Shown here one piece after another: positions 10,600-20,873 of a stretch of DNA of 34,400 bases. Within the stretch, counting starts at the first letter, position 1; each line of letters begins with the position of its first letter. The translations under genes were made by a program, and so were the position numbers. This DNA comes from Acanthamoeba sp. SK_2022b (taxonomy: Eukaryota > Discosea > Longamoebia > Acanthamoebidae). The notes beneath the pieces were generated by a model that made no database searches, had not been told where the DNA came from, and saw only the letters and a list, made by a program, of their open reading frames with translations. The stretch lies in contig JANDJZ010000511.1 of the NCBI GenBank assembly GCA_027943245.1, forward strand, positions 1 to 34,400. Direction: 5' to 3'.

Positions 10600-11700
10600 C
10601 AACCATAGGGTGATGTCGTTGGGTTGGATTTGTCCTCAGATGTTGCAAGGATGTGTTTAACAATTTCCTGATAGTGGGCATTTTGTAGGTGTTGTGTTGC
10701 CTGGCATTCCATATAGATATGGTGCACATCCTTGTGTCCTGGTATGGGAGACTCCTGGATCAGTATAGTTGCACAGGTGACATTCCTGTGTGCTGTAGAC
10801 TCTCTTGTTGAGGCACCAGGTTTCAGCCTGTGGTCCATCTGGCTCGGCTCTGCAAGTACTTGTAGTGTTTGTCTGGTCCAATTTTGCTTAAAATGGCTGT
10901 TGTGGTATTTAAGGTTGTGTGACTGGTCTGGGGCGTTTGTGGTGTAGCCTGACTTGCTGGTGTTAATCTGGAGGTTGTGGTGGTCGTAGTATAGTGTGAG
11001 TTTCTCAAAGGTGCTGTCTATGTCTGCCTTGTTACGCCCTAGGAGCACTATATCATCACAGTTGCCAGTAGGGCCAATCTGAATTGGCTGGCAATGGTGT
11101 TTAGAGTATTTTTTTGTGAACGTGTTGTTAATCTTCAGTTGTACAGTGCTGTTGAGGTATATATTTTTGATTGCTTTGATGAAGCTGGCATTGACTCTGT
11201 GCAGTGCCAGTACTTTGAGTAGGGCATTATGTGAAACGCTGTCATAGGCTTTACTGAGGTCTATGTCAGTGTATCTCTTTTTTGTGTTGGTGGCTGTCCT
11301 CTATGGCGTCTGTGAGTGCTCTAATACAGTTTTGGCTGGAGTGGCCTGGTCTAAAACCGCTCTTGAGCTTGCTGAGTACTGTTTTGTTGAAGGCTTTGTA
11401 CAGTCTGTTTGAGGATGCTTGTGTGGAGTTGTACTGGACTTGTAGGAGTGTGATGGGTCTTTAGTTGCCAGGGTGTGCCTTGTCTCCTGAGGGTGATGGC
11501 TGCCTCCTTCCAGCTGTCAGGTATATGTTCTCCCCTTAGGCACCTGTTGAATATGTGGACTAGTATTTCTATGTGCTAATCAGGTAGGGCTTTGAGGGCT
11601 GCCTGAGTCAGGAGTCTCCAGAAGTCCCTGTGGTTATGCACAAACCTGCGTGCGTTGCTGCCATTTCATTTTGGCTCCTTTAATTGTTTTAGACAGGGCC
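10600..11700 (-). pseudogene. LINE reverse transcriptase and C-terminal zinc motif, fragmented
   Basis: Minus-strand fragments match non-LTR RT blocks in order: an RPITLL-like block, GFRPGHSSQNCIRAL, then DLSKAYDSVSHNALLKVL (the first catalytic Asp block), the NIYLNS block, and CDDIVLLG at about 11066-11040 in the position of the (Y/F)ADD active site, with A replaced by C in the block. Downstream, C-x2-C (ECHLCN) and H-x3-C (HIYMEC) at about 10790-10715 fit the zinc-knuckle found after LINE RTs. Several frame changes and stops are present, so it cannot encode an active enzyme. Confidence 0.7.
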
Positions 11701-11748
11701 TTGCGGCGTTCCATAAGCATGGTCATTGTTTTTCAATCTGTGGGACGC

Positions 11749-11753
11749 TGTAG
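11749..11753. repeat. Target-site duplication TGTAG (left)
   Basis: TGTAG immediately precedes the left LTR and is repeated directly after the right LTR at 16857-16861. Five base pairs is the usual copia integration footprint. Confidence 0.85.
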
Positions 11754-11918
11754 TGTTGGAATACCTATAATCTTGAGTATTCCTATTCCTTTTCTTATTC
11801 TCCTTGTATTTATACTCGTTAAAACTCCTAAATACATTATCTTCTTCTCTCCTCTACCTCGACCACGTCTCTCAGCTTCTCAGCCTTCTTTCTCTCTCTC
11901 TCTCTCGACCTTCCAACA
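11754..11918 (+). repeat. Left (5') LTR of the copia element
   Basis: 165 bp, beginning TGTTGGAATACC and ending CCTTCCAACA, so TGTTGGA/TCCAACA forms perfect 7-bp terminal inverted repeats with TG...CA ends. Confidence 0.92.
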
Positions 11919-11931
11919 GGTTATGGGCCCA
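11919..11931 (+). promoter_or_regulatory. Primer-binding site complementary to the tRNA-iMet anticodon arm
   Basis: GGTTATGGGCCCA directly follows the 5' LTR. Its complement, TGGGCCCATAACC, is the conserved anticodon stem-loop of eukaryotic initiator tRNA-Met rather than a tRNA 3' end. Drosophila copia is known to prime from such an internally cleaved half-tRNA. Confidence 0.8.
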
Positions 11932-11952
11932 CATTACCTCTAGCACACAACC

Positions 11953-14900
11953 ATGAACTTGAACACCATCACCTTACGAATCGTTCCCCTCCACGACCAA
12001 TCCTGGTTCACCAAGTGGAGTCGCACCATGCGCCTTGCTCTCCATGAACAAGGGCACACCAAATACATCACCAACAACTACACAGCGGTCATCCAGGCTG
12101 TCAATCTCTATGACACTGCAAGCACTTCAGAGCTGTTCAGCTCCCTGGGTATCAACGACAACGTCACTCTCACATCAGACTCAGTCTCCAGGGAGAAGTC
12201 TAAGTTGGCTGCCTCAAGCTCTTCAGTGAAGAAGGCCAGCAAGTATGTCTCCCCATTTTCTGATGCCGATAGCCTCAAGTCTGCTTGGAAGATTTGCAAG
12301 GGTCACAGGAAGACATTCATCTTCATATGCAGCACCATAGCCCCCAAGCTACTGGAGGACATCTCCAGTATGAGTGATGGCTGTCCGCTCGCCCTCTGGA
12401 CCGCCATCAACAACCGCTATGGGAACAACAATGTCGCCCTCCAGGCCGCTCGACGCGATCTTGGAAAACCCGAAACCTATCTCCTCAAGCCTGGCGACAT
12501 GGTACGCTCAGTCTGGGCCTGCATTCAAGCGCTAGTCAGTGTCCTTGCAGTCAACACCAGTGGTCACAAGATCTCAGAGCACAGTCGCCTTGTCATCCTG
12601 GCCACAGTGCTGTGCAGCATCAGCCCCAACTTTGATGCCCAGTTGAACGCGCTTGTGGACAACGCACCTATGGAGGCTGTTCTTCAGGCTCTTGACCACG
12701 TTGAGGCGTCGCTCCTAGCCGTCCCCAACATGGACACCATCCTCTACGCCGGGCATAGTAGCCAGCACCCGCGCCATGCAGATGGGCCACACCGGGCATA
12801 TCAGACGCAGCACGTGCCAGGTTCCCACCCGCACCCAATGCACCTGCATGTGTATGTTGGACCAGCCCTGCTCAATACACCACTGTGACAACAGGGTCAA
12901 CACGGTGGTAAGTGGTGTCCTCACCACAGGTCCACTGGCCACTCCCTTGAGGAGTGCCGCAAGGTCGCTTGCCGTCACTCACCGCCAACTGGTCGTGACA
13001 CCGCTCTGGCTGCCATGACCACTGCCGCCATAGCCGCCGCTGCTGCACTGCCTCTGCATGCCTCCCAGGCGTCAATCTTCGCCACCATGACGGCTGCCAC
13101 CACCTCCACACACCCAAGCAATTTTCCCATCACCACCGAGGTGGACGTGTACACGACCACGGTTTCCCCCAAGTCACATGACAATAAACAGCACTCCATC
13201 TACTCTGTCTTCTCGATGTCCCCAGTTAGTCTCCCCACCATTGCCGACACTGGGGCCACGCAGCACACCACCAACCGTCAGGATCTTCTCCACAATCTTG
13301 TTCTACTGCCGACTCCTTTGCAGCTCATGTGCGCCAATGGTGGTCACATTGACTGTGTAGGGCACAGTACTCTGCGCGGCATCACCACCATCGATGGCAT
13401 GCCCAGTGGTGTCATCATGCGCAACGTTGCATATGTCCTGGCTGCATTGCACACCCTGGTGTCTCCACAACAACTCCTGGACGCTGGCTTCCGCATCGAC
13501 TTCGACCAGCAGGACGGCTTCTTATTCTCCTATGAGGGGCGACCCTTCCTCCACAGTCAGTGAGTAGGCAACCTCTACCACTTCAACATTGCATTCACAC
13601 CAGCCTCTCAGGGCGCCACACGTGTTGCTCTCTCCACCATGCGCAGCCCACTAATGCTGGAGCTTATACATCAACAACTTGGGCATGCCAGCATTGAACG
13701 CTGTTGTAAATTTGTTCAGCAGTCAGCTGAACTCAGCGAGTGCGAGAAAGGTGAGATTCTCTCCACGCCATCTCTGCCGCAATGCGACATCTGCCTTGTC
13801 AGTAAGCAAACTGCCTGTGGGATCAGCCGTGTCCCACACATGAACAGCGCCGCCAGAGGGTGCTATCCTGGCAATCTCATTTTGCTCGACCTTGTCAGCC
13901 CAATGCGCTGTCGCTTGGCGGGAGGGCATGTCTACCTTCTCACTGCCACTGACTCCTACTCCTGCATGCATTTTGTCTGGCCCTTACCCAACAAATCATT
14001 GGCAGCAATCACCACTGCACTCAAGGCCATCGCAGTCACCTTTCCGCTGTCCCTGTGGATACACCATGTTTGGCTTGACAATGCCAAGGAGCTTAACGCG
14101 CTTGTTGGTCAGTGGATACTTGAAATTGGAGGAAAGCGCGAGCCTATGCCACCCTACACCTCGGAGTATAATGGCGTGGATGAGTGTTTCAACTGGGAAA
14201 TCATGGCCAGAATGCACTGCCTCCTATTCGACGCCCATCTACCTAGTGAGTGGTGGGTGGAGGCCGCGCATCATGCATGCAACATCATCAATGTGACACC
14301 CACCCACTCAAATCCAAACAATGCCTCTCTGTACTCCCTGTGGCATGGTGTACCACCACCGTTGCATCACCTCCATGTCTTTGGCGCGCTGGGCATGATG
14401 CGCCTCCATGCGCACAAGCAGCACAAGATATCAGTGCAGTCTGTGCTGGTCCACTTCCTGGGAACTGTGGACTACTCAACCTCCACCTACCACATATTCG
14501 TCACCGGCCAGTGCAGGGTGGTGGACACGTGCAACATTGTCTTTGATGAGAACAGCACCGGCCGGTTGGCCGACAGCCTACCCACCCCTGCCAATGCAGG
14601 CCTCTCATACACTCCACTCTTCTACGACAATGACAATCTGCCCCCAGCCCCGCCCTGCAGCACTGCAGAGCCGGCACCTGGACAAGCAGCTGTTTCACCA
14701 CCCACAGGGTGCTTGCTGGGTGAGGCGACAGTTGGGGATCAAGACAAAGACGCTGCCAGCAACAACACCTCCAGCAAAGACACTGTCTCCACAGAAGCCC
14801 AACACACGTCAGGCGACCTGAGCACCACATCCATCACAGTTGGCCCCAGCGACTTGGCGCCAACCGCACCTGTCGCTGTACCGCGCATTCTTGCATTGCC

Positions 14901-16674
14901 CTGCAGCATGGCCACTGTAAACAGCAAGCAGATTGACAGGGCTGCCACTGCCAGTGCAAAACACGGTGGTCCAACGGTTGCACACACATGGTCCAGGCGC
15001 AAGGTACGACAACCCACACGCTTTGCTGACGCCCAGCCTCCCCAGGGCGCACCAGGATCATCCCACCAGGCTACTCTCAACCTCATCACATCCATTCCTG
15101 GCACGCAAGCCTCGCACGAGATGCACACAATGCTGCAACTCCAACGCATGGCGCATGAGCTCAAGCCAGCACAGAACACTACGCTCATTCCCTGTACATT
15201 CAAAGAGGTTCTCAAGTGCAACACCAAGGACCTATGGCTGGCGGCCATGCGAGATGAGATCCATGCACTCATCAAAAACAACACCTTCAAGCTCATTGAC
15301 CTACTGCCCGGCTGAAAGGCGGTCAGCACTCGATGGGTGCTCAAGCTCAAGGCTGCTGGAGTCCACAAGGCGCGCTGGGTTGCATGAGGATTCTCACAGA
15401 AGGCTGGTGTTGATTTCAACAACACGTATGCACTGGTCATGAAGCTTGAAAATCTACGTCTGTGGTGTACGCTGTCATGAATGGCTTCGTTGCTCACTCA
15501 ATGGATTTCAACAACGCGTTTCTTCAGGCCAAGCTACATGAGGAGGTCTATGTCACTCAGCCTGAGGGTTTTGTCAACGCCGGCCACCCTCATCGTGTGC
15601 TACGCCTAAAGAGGGCTCTCTATGGCCTAAAACAGGCACCTCTTGCCTGGAACTGCACCCTCAACACCTTCCTCACTGAGATTGGTTTCCACACTGCCTC
15701 CACCAATCCATGCCTCTATGCACTCCACAACCACCCCGGCAAGACAGAAGGCGACCAGAACGCATACAACCCTGAGTTACACACAATCTTCATCAACTTG
15801 AGTGCTGAAGGGATGCCTCAAGTCATCCTGTCCATCTACGTCAACGATCTCCTCATCATTGGTCGTCCCAGCAATGTTGATGCTGTCAAAGAGAAACTTT
15901 GACAACGTTTCCACATCAAGGATTTTGGCGCGGTCACCACTATCCTCGGCATCAACGTTAACTATGATGTCTCAAAGGGGGTGCTTGACATATCCCAACA
16001 ACAAAAGATTGTTGATCTGGCCCACAAATTTGATGTCATTCACCGCAAGCCCCTTGGGTGCCCACTTCCTGCAGGCATGAACCTACACGTCATCAAAAAC
16101 ACCTTGCCAGTGCATGGTCATCTCAAGTATTGTTGCTTAGTCAGAGCACTGCAATGCGCAGACAATACGATACAGCTGAGGGGTCAGGCATGACCTGGTC
16201 ATCCACTGCGATGCCAGCTATGGCACCAATCCACTGACCATGAAATCCTACTCCGGCAACATTGTGCTGTGGGCTGGTGGACTGGTTGCATGGTGGTCCC
16301 GCCTACAAAAGACAGTAGCACTGTCTACTGCTGAGGCTGAACTTGCCATGGTGACTGATGCTGCATGACAGGCGCTCTATCTACGATGTCTACTGCCTGT
16401 GCTTGGTTTCAAGCTACTTGAGCTGACAAAAATCCTTAATGACAATCAATCCGGCATCACCATTGTTCACAAGCCAGTCTTCGCCTGGCCTAAGAGACTC
16501 AAGCATGTCATGATCTGACACGCCTTCATCTACAACCACATCCAACAGGACAACATCACCGTCAGCTACATTCTGACCAACAAAAACCTTGCTGACTTCC
16601 TTACAAAACACATCACCACACCCAAGCTGAAACGTGACAAGCAGGCACTCAACCTCTCCATCCAAAGCGTCTAA
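11953..16674 (+). pseudogene. copia gag-pol polyprotein with seven TGA stops
   Basis: One reading frame from ATG 11953 covers Gag (UBN2-like, WFTKWSRTMRLAL), a C-x2-H-x4-H-x4-C knuckle (WCPHHRSTGHSLEEC), the protease (ADTGA at about 13246), a GAG-pre-integrase zinc region (H..LGH and CDIC), and an integrase core with apparent D, D, E residues (LLDLVSP, WLDNAKE, NGVDE). RT follows with DFNNAFLQA and YVNDLLI; the second motif should be YVDD, so a catalytic Asp is lost. RNase H (HCDASYG, STAEAEL) ends at TAA 16672-16674. Stops lie at 12886, 13561, 15313, 15385, 15900, 16366 and 16516, all TGA. Frameshifts occur near 15440-15465 and 16100-16190, and the RPDI-type segment between RT and RNase H is missing. 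Confidence 0.9.
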
Positions 16675-16693
16675 TACGGTCACTCTCAATTCT

Positions 16694-16856
16694 GGGGGGA
16701 ATACCTATAATCTTGAGTATTCCTATTCCTTTTCTTATTCTCCTTGTATTTATACTCATTAAAACTCCTAAATACATTATCTTCTTCTCTCCTCTACCTC
16801 AACCACGTCTCTCAGCTTCTCAGCCTTCTTTCTCTCTCTCTCTTGACCTTCCAACA
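16694..16856 (+). repeat. Right (3') LTR of the copia element
   Basis: 163 bp, ending TCCAACA. It differs from the left LTR by three transitions, by two fewer bases in the TC run, and at its first bases, which read GGGGGGA where the left LTR has TGTTGGA. The G-run abuts or merges with the expected polypurine tract. Confidence 0.88.
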
Positions 16857-16861
16857 TGTAG
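16857..16861. repeat. Target-site duplication TGTAG (right)
   Basis: Direct copy of 11749-11753. Removing the copia element plus one copy rejoins the LINE sequence on the minus strand without a gap. Confidence 0.85.
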
Positions 16862-17199
16862 TAAGTGGGTACTGTGATTTTTTTTCTTATTTTGGTGTTT
16901 TTTTTGTTGTTTTTATAGGGTGCCCACTCCTAGGTCTGGTGCGCTCCTGTGCCTGAGCAAGTGGGCCAGTGCGTTGATAGCTTTTGTGATGTCATGGCAG
17001 TATTTCTTGGATTCAGCGTCTGTGGCATTCCAGGAAGGGCAATGTTTATGTCTTTTGTGAGCTCGTTGTGGGCGTCCTGTATGTTTATGGGTGTTTGATC
17101 TGTATTTGTATCTCTTCTTTGTTGTGCAAGTGCTGCCAGTTGGTGTTTCAGTTCAGCTTTCTCCTTGTCTCCATTGCGTTTGTACATTGGTTGGGTGTC

Positions 17200-17880
17200 T
17201 GGGCGGGTGGGTCTGGTGTATGGGAGTGTTGGTGGTGAAGGTTACACTGATCAGGTTGTGATCTGTATTAATAGGTGCTGGTTGGATGTCTGTGTGTGTG
17301 ACCCTTCTGCTCATGTATTTGTTGGTCAGGCAGTAGTCACTGCGTATGGCAGTGATGCGTGGCTGTGTTTCGTTTTTTTTTTTTTTTTTTGGGTTTTTTG
17401 AGTTGTTGGAAAGTATGTTTCATTTTGCGATGTATGTCACAGATTTTTTTGGTGTTGACAAGGTCCCAGATAGCTGTCTTGGCCAGTGCCTCTGATTGAG
17501 AGGTGGTGTAGTCTGGCCAAGTTTTTTCCATTGGTTTTGGTGGTATTGGATGGTGGTGTGACACACCAATTCCTCTTTTATTATGTATGCATTCCCTACT
17601 CCTGGTTTGATCATTGTGGGAGTGCTTATATAGGGTTGTTGTCAGGTCCCATTGGATCTCCTGTGAGCCACTGTTGCCAATTTAGATTTAAGGTGCCAGA
17701 AAATTGAGAATCCGTTGGACTTTAGCTCATTGGGATATTCTTCACTCCACCTACCTACTTCTTGAAGGGCTGCTATGTCCCAGTTATATGTTTTCATGGC
17801 TTGACATAGCATGGGGATCTCTCTCCAGTTTTTCCTGATGTGGAGTGAGATGAGCGTGATGGCTGTTGCCATTGCTGTGT
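17200..17880 (-). pseudogene. LINE APE-type endonuclease domain, fragmented
   Basis: On the minus strand a block ITLISLHIRKNW...WDIAALQEVGR resembles the N-terminus of endonuclease/exonuclease/phosphatase domains, with the conserved LQE metal-binding glutamate. Further on, SDYCLTNKYMSRRV...TDHNLISV (about 17330-17230) resembles the C-terminal D-Y...SDH block. Frame breaks and an A-rich run lie between them. The position 5' of the RT fits APE-class LINEs. Confidence 0.65.
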
Positions 17881-18299
17881 TGGTGCTAGTTGATCCCCTG
17901 TTGGTGCTGGTTGCTTCTACTCCTGGTAGGTGTAAGAGCAGTAGGCTAAGTGTTACCATAGACCATAGTATTTGCTGGTGGCAGATTGCTGTCTGGCCTG
18001 AGCGCAGGGGTGTTGCTGGGTTAGCTCTGGTCCTTCTCTTTTTTTTTTTTTTTTGTTTTGTATGCTTGGGTGATTGGTATTGGAGTTTGTGTATATCCTT
18101 GGGTCTCTTTCCATTTGAATAGGATGTTAAGGTGTTGTGTGTCAATTAGGGCTTTATTGGGTTTCTTGTAGCAAGCATTCACTGCTACAGCAGGGAGACC
18201 TAGAAAATACCAGTGCAATGAGGATGGCCCAGTTGATGTTTCTTTTTTGGTGCATACAGGGACAGGTCGGCTTGACTCTGGCCTGGGTGTGTGTCAGGT

Positions 18300-19249
18300 G
18301 CGCTTTGGGAAGTTCTTTACCAGTAGGCATGCATTTTGGTTGTATTCAGCCATGGCTGCTGCTGTGGCTGCTTGCCTGGTGGCCACTCCTGCCTGGTGCT
18401 TGAGGTCTGCTTCACGTTCTTCCTTGGACTTTTCCCTGGTGACTGAGACAGACACACTGGCCATTGAAGCTTTTTTTTCCTGTGTATTTGTGTGTTTATG
18501 TATTAGTCGATGAGTGTTGATGTCGTTGGGGTGTGGGTTTTGTACCATTCAGTTTGATTGCTTGGGTTAGGGCCTCAGCTGTGACCATGGTGATGTTGTT
18601 ATTGTTGGTTGTTCTTATGGCCAGCTTGGTCTGTCTGCCGGCTGGGCATTGCGGCCAATCAAGACTCTTCTTCAACTTCCTCTGCTGGGATGTCAAGCCC
18701 CATGGTGGTTGTGGGTGTGTTGTATGGTAGGTTGTCCTGTAACCTAGGTTGTCCTGTAACCTAGGTTGTCCTGTAACCTAGGTTGTCCTGGACAACTGTG
18801 ACCCCTAGCTCCTGCAGCCTGGTTATGGCACTTGTGTATTCCACTGGTTGGAGGTCTTGGATTAGGATGGTGTCCCAGGTCATAAGGTCCCTCTGGTCAA
18901 GTTCATCATCGTTGTCCAATCCACTGCTGAGCTCTTCTACTGTCTCTGCCTCCTCTTCTTCCTGAATGGTTGGTTGTCCTGGTTGGTCACTTGAGTGGAC
19001 TTGTTTCCTCTTGGTGTAGAGGGGTGGGTCCCTGCAGTCATACAGGCTCAGGGTAGGTTTATTGTGGGGTGGGCAAAAACCTGGGTATTGTGGGTTGTTT
19101 TCGTACTGTCCTTCTTGTATGCTATTGGCTCCTTGTCTTGGCCAATAGCAGTAGCTGAGGGGGGCACTCCTGGAGCCAGGTGAGTGGATCTCTTTCATCA
19201 GATATGGTCTGGGACTTATCTGCTGTTTACAATAATTGCCCTCTTGCAA
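18300..19249 (-). pseudogene. LINE ORF1-like region, degenerate
   Basis: Minus-strand frames here are acidic or K/E-rich (e.g. EEEEAETVEELSSGLDNDDE and TREKSKEEREADLKHQ) and lie 5' of the endonuclease, the position of an ORF1 or N-terminal extension. No known domain was recognised. A 17-bp tandem repeat at 18731-18790 disrupts the frame, and several further breaks follow. Confidence 0.4.
18731..18790. repeat. 17-bp tandem repeat, 3.5 copies
   Basis: The unit gttgtcctgtaacctag starts at 18731, 18748 and 18765, with a partial copy at 18782. Because 17 is not a multiple of three it shifts the minus-strand frame that crosses it. Confidence 0.9.
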
Positions 19250-19298
19250 GGGGTGACCCTCCTCCTATTCCTTCTCCTCCTCCTCGGTCTCCTCCTCC

Positions 19299-19440
19299 TG
19301 GCTCTCTTCCCTTTCAGGGGCTGAGCAGCCTTTCATGGCATAGATGGGCCTGCTTCCACTGACCCACCTTGGCTCTCTTCCATTTCAGGGGCTGAGCAGC
19401 CTTTTGTGGCATAGATGATAGGCCTGCCTCCACTGGCCTG
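19299..19440. repeat. About 70-bp imperfect tandem duplication
   Basis: Two copies, at about 19299-19368 and 19369-19440, share ggctctcttcc.tttcagg and ggctgagcagcctttt-like blocks with a few substitutions and a small indel. Confidence 0.75.
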
Positions 19441-20810
19441 ATATGCATTGACCCAATGTGCATCTAGCAGGCTGCTTGGAGAGGTGGTGGTGAGGGAGTG
19501 ATGATGGGTGGACATGTTGCTGATGAGGTTGATGTTGCTGGGGAGGAACAGAGAAATGAAAAACTACCCTCTGCACTTTATATACCCGCTTTTTTGTGGA
19601 CAACCCCTCCAAGCCAATCCAGACTTTGTAGTGTGCTGGTTGGCTCCCTCTGTAAAGCTGATGAGCCTAAGATTTTCAGTGACCATACCCTGGAACTGAT
19701 GTGCATCAGGTTTTCTCTGGCCTTGCTTTCATCTATTTATGAATAGTTTGTCAATCACCCACATTTCAATCCCAATGCACTGCAGGTTTTTGTTGGGTTT
19801 TCATATCATTTTACAATGGTTATTTCCTTTTTTCATTTTCAGTGCTTCAGTTTAACAACAGTATTTTGGACCTGCTGCACATCAGTTCAAGAAATGGATT
19901 TTTTAATTGGGCTACCCTGTGTTTCACAAACTCAATTTCACCCAATGGTGTCTACTCTCTGACCGTTGCTCAATGTTCATCAACAGTTTCCTTCTAATGG
20001 TAGACACCGCCCCATAAACTCACACTTGTGCCAATCCTCACACTCATCAACTATTCCCCTTCTGTTTCATCATTACCAGGGCAGACATCTCACCTCCATC
20101 CTCAACTTGACTCCAACCCCGATCACCATCCCTTTTCCATATACATCATTGTCTTCTCACCAATCCTTTCAGCTACCCCTCCATCACAGGCTGATAACTG
20201 TTGGTCAGAAAACAAGAATGTGTTCATGCTGTGATTTCTGTCCTTGCTGGTGGCACTGGACATATTAAGCAGTTTATCTCAGCTTCTCTCCACACTCCAA
20301 TGTACACTTCTGCCCCAGTTGAATGATGCACCTGCACACTGGTTTGTCAACAAGAATTTGGACCCCCTGTGCATTGGTTATTGTGGAGTGCTTGTTGTGA
20401 TCACTACTTGGCTCTCAGCCAACAGTATATCAGCACAGCTGATGTTGTGGTCTGGAAGGTATGCCCCATCACCTATGGGTAATTCAACAATAGAAAAAGG
20501 CTGTCAACACCAAGTCTATCAAGAAGCTGCAGTGTGTTCAGGCCACAACAATGCCATGGCTGACCAGCAACTAGTGGCAACAGCTTTGGCACAGGCCACC
20601 AAGGCAACCAAACTTGACTTGGGTGATTGACCTAAGACCAAAGGCAGGACAGCAATGACCTGGCAGCAGCAAGGAGAGAAAGGAGGCCGTGGTCTCAGCC
20701 TCCATGGACAATTGCACAGAAGGGAGGAGAGCAAAAGCAGAGATCAGAGATTTCTTGGACCAAGAAAGCCAGAGGCCTCTTTTTTTTCTCCGTGCGGAGT
20801 TATAGTCCTC
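19441..20810. other. Lower-GC DNA without a recognisable gene
   Basis: The composition resembles 8451-10240. Frames are short and no family was recognised. The sequence just upstream of the intact F-box/GTPase copy (about 20640-20810) is not shared with the inverted copy. Confidence 0.5.
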
Positions 20811-20873
20811 TTCACCGAAATAAAGACGACCACTGCCCCACCAGGGACACAGGACCACATTCTTGCACTGGCG

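Larger units (their letters stand above)
11754..16856 (+). mobile_element. Ty1/copia LTR retrotransposon, non-functional
   Basis: A 5.1-kb element with near-identical LTRs, TSD TGTAG, a primer-binding site right after the left LTR, and gag-PR-IN-RT-RNaseH order (integrase before RT, the copia order). It lies antisense inside the LINE. Gag and pol share one frame. Decay consists of seven TGA stops, two frameshifts, a lost RT aspartate and an internal deletion in the region after the RT. Confidence 0.93.
10240..19250 (-). mobile_element. Decayed non-LTR retrotransposon (LINE), interrupted by a copia element
   Basis: Read on the minus strand, the order is an ORF1-like region (about 19249-18300), an APE-type endonuclease (about 17880-17220), a linker, the copia insertion (16856-11754), the reverse transcriptase (about 11700-10940) and a C-terminal CCHC-type zinc motif (about 10800-10700). 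This order is that of APE-class LINEs. All parts contain stops and frameshifts. Termini, poly(A) tail and target-site duplication were not identified, so both outer coordinates are approximate. Without the copia insertion the element would be about 3.9 kb. Confidence 0.7.

Noticed and set aside
11953..16674. Nuclear reassignment of UGA to an amino acid, to explain seven in-frame TGA codons
   Set aside because: The intact F-box/GTPase gene ends in TGA, and the copia also has frameshifts and a lost RT catalytic Asp, so decay is the simpler explanation.
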